A stretch of DNA of 64,000 nt from a bacterium (lineage in GTDB: Bacteria > Chloroflexota > Anaerolineae > Caldilineales > Caldilineaceae). The stretch is from NCBI GenBank assembly GCA_016124945.1, contig WGMT01000036.1, forward strand, positions 124,001-188,000. Reading direction: 5' to 3'. Both the position numbers and the translations under genes were made by a program. Under the pieces are notes generated by a model, which worked only from the letters and a program-made list of their open reading frames with translations, was not told where the DNA came from and ran no database searches. Of this stretch, positions 24,513-32,987 are shown piece by piece. Position 1 is the first letter of the stretch, and every line of letters begins with the position of its first letter.

Positions 24513-27344
24513 ATGACACAACCAACCGAAGCCTTTACACAAGAATACAATTTCGTCATCGGCGTGGACCTGGGCACCACCAATTCCGCCGTGGCGTTTG
24601 TCGATCTGCGCGAGGACCAACGCGCCATCCGCCTCTTCGACGTGCCCCAACTGGTGGCCGCCGGCGAAGTCGAAGATCGCGCTATGCTCCCCTCGTTCCT
24701 CTACCTGCCCGGCGAATATGACCTAGCCGCCGGGGCCACATCACTGCCCTGGGCCGGAGACCGCGCCTACGTCGTCGGCGAGTTTGCGCGGGAACAGGGC
24801 GCACGTGTGCCGGGGCGGCTCGTCTCTTCGGCCAAATCTTGGCTGGTCCACGCCGGCGTGGACCGCACCGCACCCATCCTGCCTTGGGGCGTCCGCGATG
24901 GCGCGCCGCAAGTTTCCCCGGTGGAAGCGGCCAAACGCTACCTGCAACATGTCCGCGAAGCGTGGAATGCTGTACACGCGGCGGACGAAACCAACCGTTT
25001 CGAGGACCAGTTGATCGTCCTCACGGTGCCGGCTTCGTTCGACGAAGTAGCGCGCGAACTCACGGTGCAGGCCGCGCAACAGGCCGGTTTCCGCCGCCTC
25101 GTCCTACTCGAAGAGCCGCTGGCCGCTTTCTACGCCTGGCTCTCTCAGCACGAAGAGAGCTGGCAGCAATCCATGCAAGACGGCCAACTGATCCTCGTCT
25201 GCGATGTGGGCGGCGGCACGTCAGATTTTTCGCTCCTCGGTGTGCGCAAGGGCGAAAGCGGCCTGCGCTTCGACCGCCTGGCCGTGGGCGAACACCTGCT
25301 CCTGGGCGGCGACAACATGGACATGACCCTGGGCCGTCACCTGGAGACGGAATTGACGGGCGCGCCGGGCAAGCTCGACACCGCCCGCTGGCACCAACTC
25401 GTCTACCAATGTCGTAAAGCCAAAGAGACGCTGCTCAACAGCACAAACCCCGCAGACCACGTGGACATCAGCATCGTCGGCGCCTCGGGGCGCAGCCTCA
25501 TCGGCGGCACGATGCGCGGCAACCTCAGCCACGAAGACGTGATGCGCCTCATCCTCGACGGCTTCTTCCCGGCAGTACCGGTGGACGCTGAGCCGGAGGG
25601 CGTCCGGCGTCGTGGCCTCACCGAGCTGGGGCTGCCCTACGTGCAAGATCCCGCCATCACCCGTCACCTGGCGGCCTTTTGGCGGCGCTACCAGGATTTC
25701 CTGGCCTCTGAAAGTGGACGAGCCGCGCCCTACCCCGACTACATCCTGTTTAACGGGGGGACACTGATCCCCGCCGGTATCCGCAACCGCGTGCGCGACG
25801 TCATCGGCCAATGGTTCGCCGCCGAGGCCGGCGCAGGCTGGCAGCCCGCCGAGCTGGAAAGCGCTCAGTTGGAGTTGGCGGTGGCGAAAGGTGCGGCATA
25901 CTACGGTCGAGTCCGGCTGGGAGAGGGGGTACGCGTCGGCAGTGGCAGTCCTCGTGCGTACTACGTGGCGGTGGAGACGGAAACGAAACCGGATGCCGGC
26001 GAGCAGACCGCGGTCTGTCTGGTCCAACGTGGCGCGGAGGAAGGTTTTGAAGCGCGTTTAGATGAATTGAGCTTCGCCGCCCTCACCAATCAGCCCGTTT
26101 CGTTCCGTGTTTTCACGTCGAGCACCCGGCTGGGGGACAGTCTCGGCGATGTGGTGGCGTTGTCGGCGGACGAAGTGAGCGAGCTGCCGCCGATCCGCAC
26201 GGTGCTGCGCTTTGGCAAAGGATCGGTGCAGCGCCTGCCCGTGCGCCTGGGCGTACACCTCAGCGCTGTGGGCACGCTGGAGATCTGGTGCTACGCCGAG
26301 GAGAGCGACCACCGCTGGCAACTGGCCTTCGATGTACGCCAGGCCGCCGACGGCGTCACCACTGAGCGGGGCGAGATCCTCGATCAAGGGCTGATCGAAG
26401 CAGCGCAAGCCGAGGTTGTCGACGTCTACGCCGGCAAGGGTCGCCCTGCAAAACTGCGCGACAGGCTGGAAGAATTGGTGGGCCTGCCCAAGGAACAGTG
26501 GCCCACCACCTTGATCCGTCAACTGGCCGATACGCTCATCGAGCAGATGGACGCCCGCAGTCGCAGCGCCGATCACGAAGCGCGCTGGCTCAACCTGCTC
26601 GGTTACTGCCTGCGCCCCGGCTACGGCGATCCGGTGGACGAGTGGCGCATGAAGCAGGTGTGGCGTCTCTTTTTGAGTGGGCCGACCTTTGCCCGAGACG
26701 GCCAGGCGCGCCACGAGTATTGGGTCCTCTGGCGGCGGGTGGCTGGGGGTCTTTCGGCGGGGCAGCAGTCGCAGCTTACCCACCAGTTACGTGTGTACAC
26801 CCAGCCTGCCGGTCAGCGCAAGACGCCCAAAGGCAATCTGCCCAAACACGTGAGCAGCGGCGAAACCGACGAAATCTGGATGGCGCTGGCCGGTTGTGAA
26901 CGCATCGCCGCCGGTGATAAGGTGAACCTGGGCCGCGAATTGCTCAACCAGATGCAAGGCAAACCGACGGCCAAATCGTTGTGGGCGATCAGCCGACTGG
27001 GGGCGCGTATCCCCGTCTACGGCCCCCAGGATCGGGTCATCGCGCCGGAGGAGGCCGCCCGCTGGGTGCAGAAATTGCTGGCGATGAAGCCCAATCCCGG
27101 CGTAGGGGCGGCGACGGCGTTGGTCCTCCTGGCGCGACGCACAGGAGACCGTGCCCGCGATCTCCCCGACGACGTGCGCGCCCAGGTCGACGCCTGGTTG
27201 GGCAACCTGCACGAGCCGGAACACTTCCGCAACCTCCTCAATGATCCCGAGGCGGTGCTCAGCGCAGAGGAAGAAAGTTGGGTTTTCGGCGAATCGCTGC
27301 CGGTGGGGCTTGTCCTGTACAAGGCAGGAATGAATGAAGCATAA
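24513..27344 (+). CDS. Hsp70-family protein with large C-terminal extension (DUF3731 type)
   Basis: 943 residues. The N-terminal actin-like ATPase carries GVDLGTTNSAV (17-27), VTVPASFDEVAR, the second phosphate loop CDVGGGTSDFSL (Asp231 onward), GDNMDMTLG and, near residue 410, FNGGTLIPAGIR. After about residue 600 there is no DnaK substrate-binding lid; instead a long helical region (WWKxLxx-like; GDPVDEWRMKQVWRLFLSG, WLNLLGYCLRPGY) matches the group annotated as Hsp70 protein with DUF3731. No DnaJ or GrpE partner is near. Probably a chaperone-like ATPase in the cytosol; client unknown. The small amidohydrolase follows by 10 bases, so the two are cotranscribed. Confidence 0.85.
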   Translation: MTQPTEAFTQEYNFVIGVDLGTTNSAVAFVDLREDQRAIRLFDVPQLVAAGEVEDRAMLPSFLYLPGEYDLAAGATSLPWAGDRAYVVGEFAREQGARVPGRLVSSAKSWLVHAGVDRTAPILPWGVRDGAPQVSPVEAAKRYLQHVREAWNAVHAADETNRFEDQLIVLTVPASFDEVARELTVQAAQQAGFRRLVLLEEPLAAFYAWLSQHEESWQQSMQDGQLILVCDVGGGTSDFSLLGVRKGESGLRFDRLAVGEHLLLGGDNMDMTLGRHLETELTGAPGKLDTARWHQLVYQCRKAKETLLNSTNPADHVDISIVGASGRSLIGGTMRGNLSHEDVMRLILDGFFPAVPVDAEPEGVRRRGLTELGLPYVQDPAITRHLAAFWRRYQDFLASESGRAAPYPDYILFNGGTLIPAGIRNRVRDVIGQWFAAEAGAGWQPAELESAQLELAVAKGAAYYGRVRLGEGVRVGSGSPRAYYVAVETETKPDAGEQTAVCLVQRGAEEGFEARLDELSFAALTNQPVSFRVFTSSTRLGDSLGDVVALSADEVSELPPIRTVLRFGKGSVQRLPVRLGVHLSAVGTLEIWCYAEESDHRWQLAFDVRQAADGVTTERGEILDQGLIEAAQAEVVDVYAGKGRPAKLRDRLEELVGLPKEQWPTTLIRQLADTLIEQMDARSRSADHEARWLNLLGYCLRPGYGDPVDEWRMKQVWRLFLSGPTFARDGQARHEYWVLWRRVAGGLSAGQQSQLTHQLRVYTQPAGQRKTPKGNLPKHVSSGETDEIWMALAGCERIAAGDKVNLGRELLNQMQGKPTAKSLWAISRLGARIPVYGPQDRVIAPEEAARWVQKLLAMKPNPGVGAATALVLLARRTGDRARDLPDDVRAQVDAWLGNLHEPEHFRNLLNDPEAVLSAEEESWVFGESLPVGLVLYKAGMNEA

Positions 27345-27354
27345 GGAGAAATCT

Positions 27355-28161
27355 ATGATCATCGAGTGGAATGTTCACCTGTTTTCTTCGGATACGGATC
27401 GCTATCCGTTTCATCCGAGCGCCAGCTACGTGCCGGACGCTTCCCACTGGGCTGCGGATCCGTTGACCGACTACCTGGCGCACATGGACGCCCACGGCAT
27501 CGACCGCGCCGTGATCGTGCATCCCGAGCCATACGGCGACGATCACCGGCTGGTGCTCGCTGCACTGCAGCGGGAGCCGAATCGGCTGCGCGGCACGTCG
27601 TTGTTTTACCCGCGCGATGCCGACGCCGTGGCCAAGCTGCGCGATCTGGTGGCACAAGAACCGCGCATCGTCTCCACGCGCTTTCATGCCCATCGCGGCA
27701 CGGACCACTACCTCGATACTTTCGCCGATCCTGGGGTGATTGCACTTTGGGAAGCCGCCGCCGATCTGGGCCTGATTTTAGAACTGCACATCGGCCCCGA
27801 TTTCGCCCGCCAGTGCGAGGATCTGATCCGCGCCCACCCGCAGACGCCGGTGCTCATCGATCACCTGGCCGAGCCGAAGATGGGCAACGCCGTCGAGTAC
27901 GCCGACGTGCTCGACCTGGCGCACTATGACAACGTCTACATGAAACTTTCGGGGATCAACCACTTCGCTGCGGACGCGCCCACCTACGAAAGCGCCCGTT
28001 CCTTCACCCGTCGCGTCGCCTGCGCCTACGGCCCCGCCCACATGGTGTGGGGCAGCGGCACACCGCGGATCGTCGACGTTCACCTGGCGAACTGGTCGGA
28101 GGCGGATCGGGAGCGGGTGAAGGGGGGGAATTTGAGGGAATTGGTGTGGGGAGAAAAGTAA
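27355..28161 (+). CDS. Amidohydrolase-2-type TIM-barrel hydrolase
   Basis: 268 residues of the amidohydrolase_2 superfamily (COG2159/COG3618). It begins IIEWNVHLFSSD, where most relatives have a D-x-H-x-H metal site but here only NVH is seen, then PEPYGDDHRLVL, STRFHAHRG, LELHIGPDF, VLIDHLAEPKMG, YMKLSGINHF and VWGSGTPRI (family WGSDxP). Two expected ligands are therefore altered: one of the first two His and the Asp of WGSD, which is Gly. Relatives are lactonases, decarboxylases or hydratases. ATG 27355 follows AAGGAGA; the frame upstream overlaps the Hsp70-like gene. Its TAA merges with the repeat TAATGCG. Confidence 0.75.
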   Translation: MIIEWNVHLFSSDTDRYPFHPSASYVPDASHWAADPLTDYLAHMDAHGIDRAVIVHPEPYGDDHRLVLAALQREPNRLRGTSLFYPRDADAVAKLRDLVAQEPRIVSTRFHAHRGTDHYLDTFADPGVIALWEAAADLGLILELHIGPDFARQCEDLIRAHPQTPVLIDHLAEPKMGNAVEYADVLDLAHYDNVYMKLSGINHFAADAPTYESARSFTRRVACAYGPAHMVWGSGTPRIVDVHLANWSEADRERVKGGNLRELVWGEK

Positions 28162-28163
28162 TG

Positions 28164-28272
28164 CGTAATGCGTAATTGGTTGAGTTTGTATCGTTGGATT
28201 GGGACACCTCGCTGGTAAACCAAGAAGCACCCCAATCACACAATCAACATTCTCAACCAATTACGCATTACG
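28164..28272. repeat. TAATGCG heptad cruciform between convergent genes
   Basis: Perfect 21-bp arms 28164-28184 / 28252-28272, with an inner GATTGGG / CCCAATC pair. Both flanking genes stop at or inside the arms, on opposite strands. Confidence 0.85.
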
Positions 28273-29407
28273 AATCACGCACCATCCCCGCGATTTCGTC
28301 GACGATCTCAAACGTCGACTGTGGACGCCCCAGCGAGCGCGAAATCGCGGACATTTCTGCGAGTCTGTCCTGTTCGGGGCCGAACCAGCGGCTGAGGATC
28401 GATGCGATCTGGGCCGGGTCTTCGTTGAAGGCACCGGCGCCGTTGTCCACCACAAAGGGGATGTTGCCTGTCTCCTGGCCGGGGATGTAGCCGCTGAGCA
28501 GGACGGGCAACCCGCTGATCATCGATTCGGCAATGGTGCCCGGCCCGGCTTTAGTGACGATGCAATCCACCGCGGCCATCCAGTCGGGCATGTTGTCCAC
28601 AAAGCCGAGGACGTGTACCGGCAGCGGCCAGTTGCGGCTGTTCAAGGTGGTGCGCAGTTTTTCGTTACGTCCACAGATCACCACCAGTTGGGCGTGTCGC
28701 CCGTCGGCGGCGAGACGCTGAGCCGACGATTCCACGATCCTCGCTACCGGCCCCATCCCCTCGCCACCGCCGACGATCAAAGCCGTCAACCGATCTGGAT
28801 CGAGCTGGAGTTCGCGGCGAACTTCCGTCTTCTCACGCTGAGGACGGGCAAAGGCTGGGCGCACCGGTAGCCCGAAGACCCGTAGTTGCTCAGGCAGCAG
28901 ACCGGCGCGCAGACCTTCGCGGTAGGCGGCCTGGGTGGGCACGAAACAGCGATCCACTTGCCGATGAAACCAGACAGGTGTAATCGATCCTAAATCGGTG
29001 ATGACGGTGACAAAGGGAACATGCGGATAGACCCGATGCAGCACCCGCTGAGGGATTTTCTGCATCAACGGGTGGACGGAGATCACTAAATCTGGGCGGT
29101 ATTGATGGAACATTTGCCACACAGATCGGCGCACCAGGCGTTCGGCAGTCGCCAGAACCGGCGTCGTGATCGAAGATTGGCCGCTGACATACCACATAAA
29201 CTTCCAGAACGGCATGCCATGGCTCACCAACGGGCTGTAGGAGTCGGGCAAGCGATTCACCGGCCACGGCGTGTGCGATTTCCACAGATCGACGATTTCC
29301 ACCTGGAATCGCTTGCCAAAACGGTTAGTGAAACCGGCTTGCAACGCCTGAGCACTGGCGCGGTGGCCGCCGCCGGTATCGCTCATCAGGATCAAAACAG
29401 TGGGCAT
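28268..29407 (-). CDS. MGDG-synthase-type glycosyltransferase 1
   Basis: 379 residues of the GT28 monogalactosyldiacylglycerol-synthase group. N-terminal domain begins VLILMSDTGGGHRASAQAL (4-22), the family glycine motif; then VNRLPDSYSPLVSHG, RPDLVISVHPLMQ and FVTVITDLGS. The C-terminal donor-binding domain shows LIVGGGEGMGP and KAGPGTIAESMISGLPVLL. Family members add galactose or glucose from UDP-sugar to diacylglycerol at the membrane, giving glycolipids. The paralogue at 30196 and the hydrolase between suggest a lipid-glycosylation locus. The TAA stop is embedded in the heptad repeat; ATG 29407 lies seven bases past the hydrolase stop. Confidence 0.88.
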   Translation of the reverse strand: MPTVLILMSDTGGGHRASAQALQAGFTNRFGKRFQVEIVDLWKSHTPWPVNRLPDSYSPLVSHGMPFWKFMWYVSGQSSITTPVLATAERLVRRSVWQMFHQYRPDLVISVHPLMQKIPQRVLHRVYPHVPFVTVITDLGSITPVWFHRQVDRCFVPTQAAYREGLRAGLLPEQLRVFGLPVRPAFARPQREKTEVRRELQLDPDRLTALIVGGGEGMGPVARIVESSAQRLAADGRHAQLVVICGRNEKLRTTLNSRNWPLPVHVLGFVDNMPDWMAAVDCIVTKAGPGTIAESMISGLPVLLSGYIPGQETGNIPFVVDNGAGAFNEDPAQIASILSRWFGPEQDRLAEMSAISRSLGRPQSTFEIVDEIAGMVRDS

Positions 29408-29413
29408 AACGCC

Positions 29414-30157
29414 TCATTCCTTGAGAAAGTCAATGGTCAGGTGGGCCACGTCCTGCGCCGCCAGGACGGGTGCAGCGTGGTTGGCGTTGATGCGAAAATG
29501 TCCTTTGCCAACAGGTCGTGGGCAGACAGTGATAAGATCTTGACGCCCCCAGATATAGCGCACCGGCACGTTGACTGCCAACAGGCTGCGGCCGTCATCT
29601 GGGAGGTCGCGCAGAATCTGCTTGAGCACGGTGATACGCTGAGAGCCGATATCACGCGTCCACTCGGCGGCACGGCGCTCTACACGCCCGTTAAACCCTA
29701 ATGATACCACCATACTGTAGAGACGCGGTCCCGATAAGGCCCATGTGCCGAACGCAGGCACCACGGCGTCGACGCCAATCACAAATTGCAGCATACGCCA
29801 ACGCCAGCCCGGCAGGTGCAAGGGGCAGAGGAAAACACAACTTTCTACAGCAGTGGGGTAGCGCCGCACATAGGTTTCCCCCACACGGGAGCCGGTAGAG
29901 TAGCAGAGGATCGACCAGGTGTCGAGGCCCAGGTCACAGCGCAATTCGTCTAGCACTTCGGCGCAGGATGTGTAGTATGATCGGGTAGGCGGCAGCGGCG
30001 GCGACGCCCCGATGCCGGGTAATTCCACCAAAATTAGTTGAAAATTATTTTTGAGCAAAGGCACCAATGTCTGCCAGATATTGTATGAAATGCCGAACCC
30101 ATGTAGCAGCAGCAGTGGCAAGCCTTCGCCCACAACTCGGTAGCTCAGGTCTGACAT
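29414..30157 (-). CDS. Alpha/beta hydrolase beside the glycolipid genes
   Basis: 247 residues. LLLHGFGIS (16-24) is the oxyanion region; CYSTGS carries the likely nucleophile Ser87 in place of the usual GxSxG (first Gly is Cys). YIWGRQDLI contains the acid and NANHAAPV the His. The first 30 residues contain no signal. Start is uncertain: ATG 30157 is taken; GTG 30169 is possible and neither has a convincing ribosome site. It is transcribed with the MGDG-type gene downstream (6-base gap) and diverges from the second one, so an action on lipid or glycolipid esters is plausible but not shown. Confidence 0.8.
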   Translation of the reverse strand: MSDLSYRVVGEGLPLLLLHGFGISYNIWQTLVPLLKNNFQLILVELPGIGASPPLPPTRSYYTSCAEVLDELRCDLGLDTWSILCYSTGSRVGETYVRRYPTAVESCVFLCPLHLPGWRWRMLQFVIGVDAVVPAFGTWALSGPRLYSMVVSLGFNGRVERRAAEWTRDIGSQRITVLKQILRDLPDDGRSLLAVNVPVRYIWGRQDLITVCPRPVGKGHFRINANHAAPVLAAQDVAHLTIDFLKE

Positions 30158-30195
30158 AGTTTTTTTCACAAAAGGTAACGTTCAGGGTAAAAATC

Positions 30196-31308
30196 ATGGC
30201 ACCGAAACGCATCTTGATGCTCATGTCGAGAACCGGTGGCGGCCATCTAAGTTTGGCCGAAGCACTGCGCGACCGTCTTAGTGAGAAAAACTATTTGATC
30301 TCGATTGCCGATCCCCAGTCGCAGGCTGTTCACATCCACTATCGCATGGTCAGCCGCCATGCGCTCCAGCTCTGGTCGGTCGAGTACACCCTTTCCGACA
30401 GCCCGACACGTGCAGCGCTGGCTCACCGGCTCTTTACGGCCGCCAATCAGAAGCGGCTGATGGCGTTATTCGCACAAGAACGCCCCGATCTGATTATTTC
30501 CACCTATGCCTTTTTTTCATATTCGGTGGCGCAGGCATTGGCAGCCCTGGGGCAGCAGATCCCGTTAGCGGTGCTCTTTGCCGATCCACGCCAGTTGCAC
30601 CACGCCTGGTTTACCTACAAAGGCGCCCAAGCGACCTTCGCCCCCACACCCGACACGGTGGAGGAGGCGCTCAACGCCGGTTTCGATCCCCAACGTGTGC
30701 ACATGACAGGTTGGCCGGTGCGCGGTCAGTTCTACGACGCATTCGATGAAGATATCGTCGCATTCCGTCACCGGTTGAACCTGTCTCCGGATCGGCTGAC
30801 CATCTTCCTGCAAGGTGGCGGAGAAGGGACGGCGAAGTTCGCAGCCACCGTGGAGAATCTACTACGCCTCAACCACAAAACGTCGGCACAGGGGCTTCAA
30901 ATCATCCTCGCCACAGGTACGAACACAGCGCTCCTGGAACGGTTCTTGGGGGTGGCACATTGTTATGCAATCCCTTTCACAAAAGAAGTTGCGCCCTACG
31001 TCGCCGCCGCCGACATTGTCATGGGCAAAGCCGGGCCTAACATGCTCTTTGAATCGGTGACATTGGGCAAACCCTTCATCGCCACCACCTACATCCCCGG
31101 CCAGGAGACGCCCAACTTAGGCTTCATCCGCGATCACGGCCTGGGCTGGGTTGCCCTCACCCCCGAAGACCAATCCACGCTCATCCGCAGCCTGCTGCAA
31201 CATCCCGCCCAACTCGAAACCGTCCGCGCCGGCGTGGACGCCTACCGCCGCTGGAATACAGAAGCGACGGAAAGGATACCGGGCATTGTGGAACAGATAA
31301 TGAGGTGA
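30196..31308 (+). CDS. MGDG-synthase-type glycosyltransferase 2
   Basis: 370 residues, paralogue of the gene at 28268. KRILMLMSRTGGGHLSLAEA gives the glycine motif; then RPDLIISTYAFFSY, QIPLAVLFADPRQLHHAW, and the C-terminal nucleotide-sugar domain IFLQGGGEGTAKF and VMGKAGPNMLFESVTLGKPF followed by YIPGQETPNLGF. The pattern IPGQE is shared with paralogue 1. AGGG lies ahead of ATG 30196. It diverges from the hydrolase and converges with the sugar transferase (1-base gap after its stop). Likely a membrane-associated glycolipid synthase with another acceptor or a second sugar-adding step. Confidence 0.87.
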   Translation: MAPKRILMLMSRTGGGHLSLAEALRDRLSEKNYLISIADPQSQAVHIHYRMVSRHALQLWSVEYTLSDSPTRAALAHRLFTAANQKRLMALFAQERPDLIISTYAFFSYSVAQALAALGQQIPLAVLFADPRQLHHAWFTYKGAQATFAPTPDTVEEALNAGFDPQRVHMTGWPVRGQFYDAFDEDIVAFRHRLNLSPDRLTIFLQGGGEGTAKFAATVENLLRLNHKTSAQGLQIILATGTNTALLERFLGVAHCYAIPFTKEVAPYVAAADIVMGKAGPNMLFESVTLGKPFIATTYIPGQETPNLGFIRDHGLGWVALTPEDQSTLIRSLLQHPAQLETVRAGVDAYRRWNTEATERIPGIVEQIMR

Positions 31309-31309
31309 C

Positions 31310-32806
31310 TTAATACGCACCCTTCCCCAACAACACCTTGGGGATCGTCGTCAACAGAATGCCTAGATCCAGCCCCATGCTCCAATTTTCGGCGTAGTAG
31401 ATGTCGAGGAGCACCATTTCGTCGAAGGTGAGATCGCTGCGCCCGCTGATCTGCCACAGCCCCGTCGCGCCAGGGCTCACCGACAGCCGCTTGCGATGCC
31501 ATTCCTCGTATTGCGCCACCTCTTCAGGCAGGTTCGGCCGCGGCCCCACCAGGCTCATTTCACCGCGGAAGACGTTGATCAACTGCGGCAATTCGTCGAG
31601 GCTGTAACGACGAATGAAGCGCCCAATGCGCGTGCGACGCGGGTCATCGCGCACTTTGAAGAGCGGCCCGGTCGCCTCGTTGAGATCAGCCACCTCGCTG
31701 CGTCGTGCTTCGGCGTTTGTCACCATAGAGCGGAATTTGTAGATGCGGAACAGTTGCCCGTTCTTGCCCACCCGCACCTGTGAGTAGAAGATAGGCCCTG
31801 GCGAGTCGAGGCGGATGGCCAGGGCGATCAGCAGGGTTAAGGGCAGCGTCGCCAGGGCAATCAATGTAGCGATTACCAGATCAATCCCTCGTTTGAGGAT
31901 CAAATTCCAACCGGCAATCGACACTTCACGTGTGCTGATCAACGGAATGCCGTTGATCTCTTCCACCTGCATCTGGTTTTTGGTAAGCAGGAATATGTCG
32001 GGCACCACCTGCGCTTTGATGCCCGCCTGCTCACACTCGCCTAAGATGCGCGCCACAGTGCGATGGCTTTGCCAGGGCAGGCAGATGATCGCCAGATCCA
32101 GCGGATAGTTTTCACGTACCTGGGTGAAGTTGTCCACCGAACCGAGGGCCTTAAAACGGCCGATGTCGGTCGATCCTTTGGCCGGGTTGTCGTCGAGGAA
32201 ACCGATGATCCGGTAACCCAGCCCAGGACGCGCCGCAATAGTGCGCATCACCATGCGTCCCACGTCCCCCGCGCCGACAAGGAGTACCCGCTGTACGCCA
32301 ATGCCATGACGACGTAGATAACTGCGCACCAGCCCAATCAAGACACGGCTTGCCCCCAAAAAAAGGACAACCAAAAACGCCGTGTACAGAAAGAGTAGAC
32401 GGCTGTAGAGCATCGGGCTAAAGATTAGGTTAATGGTGATCAATGTTACCACGCCGATGGTGGTGGCGCTGGCAATGGTGTAGATCTCTTCGAGCCAGAG
32501 CCGTCCGCGCCGCTGACGGTAGACGCCGGAAAAGTGGAAGAGCAGAAAGAGGATGGCCACGAGTGCTATACACGAAGCAATGTAGGTGGAAAACTCAGTT
32601 TGAAAAACGGGATCGACTGCACGAAACCATTGGAGCTGATAGCGGATCAAGTAAGCCAACACAAAGGCCAACACAATCAACAGAGAATCGCTCAGGCGCA
32701 GCAGGTAAGGCCACCATTGTGGGTTCACCCGCTGCACAAACTGGATCAACCAGTTGTCTTTGGGGGGCATGGCAACGTGATTACGGTCGAGCGGCTTAAC
32801 AGTCAT
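31310..32806 (-). CDS. Polyprenyl-phosphate sugar-1-phosphate transferase (WcaJ/CpsE type)
   Basis: About 498 residues. Four N-terminal membrane segments (LLRLSDSLLIVLAFVLAYLI and others), a Rossmann-like CoA-binding domain with VLLVGAGDVGRMVM and GFLDDNP, a fifth membrane segment after NLILKRGIDLVIAT, then the catalytic bacterial sugar-transferase domain: LDSPGPIFYSQVRVGKNG, YKFRSM, RRYSLDELPQLINVFRGEMS, VGPRP, GLWQISGRSD. The enzyme loads the first sugar phosphate onto undecaprenyl phosphate to start an exopolysaccharide or O-unit. Start at ATG 32806 is a choice; the open frame continues upstream through repeats. Works with the two glycosyltransferases next to it. Confidence 0.92.
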   Translation of the reverse strand: MTVKPLDRNHVAMPPKDNWLIQFVQRVNPQWWPYLLRLSDSLLIVLAFVLAYLIRYQLQWFRAVDPVFQTEFSTYIASCIALVAILFLLFHFSGVYRQRRGRLWLEEIYTIASATTIGVVTLITINLIFSPMLYSRLLFLYTAFLVVLFLGASRVLIGLVRSYLRRHGIGVQRVLLVGAGDVGRMVMRTIAARPGLGYRIIGFLDDNPAKGSTDIGRFKALGSVDNFTQVRENYPLDLAIICLPWQSHRTVARILGECEQAGIKAQVVPDIFLLTKNQMQVEEINGIPLISTREVSIAGWNLILKRGIDLVIATLIALATLPLTLLIALAIRLDSPGPIFYSQVRVGKNGQLFRIYKFRSMVTNAEARRSEVADLNEATGPLFKVRDDPRRTRIGRFIRRYSLDELPQLINVFRGEMSLVGPRPNLPEEVAQYEEWHRKRLSVSPGATGLWQISGRSDLTFDEMVLLDIYYAENWSMGLDLGILLTTIPKVLLGKGAY

Positions 32807-32823
32807 TGTCACAACAATTCCAA

Positions 32824-32960
32824 GTGATTGGTGATTGGGCACTAGGGACCGGGGAATGGGGACTTGGTCACGAAAAAGACGCAGAAGGAGACGCGTCCCT
32901 GTATTCGACAATTATGTGGAGCGTCGGTTCGTTGGCCAGTCGTCAAGCCCAATCACCAGT
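32824..32960. repeat. GATTGGG heptads before the sugar transferase gene
   Basis: GATTGGTGATTGGGCACTAG-type units (32824-32865) and complementary CCCAATCACCAGTCACAAAT units (32948-32970). They occupy the place where the promoter of the sugar-transferase gene would be expected. Confidence 0.65.
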
Positions 32961-32987
32961 CACAAATCACATCAAAAATCAGATTAT

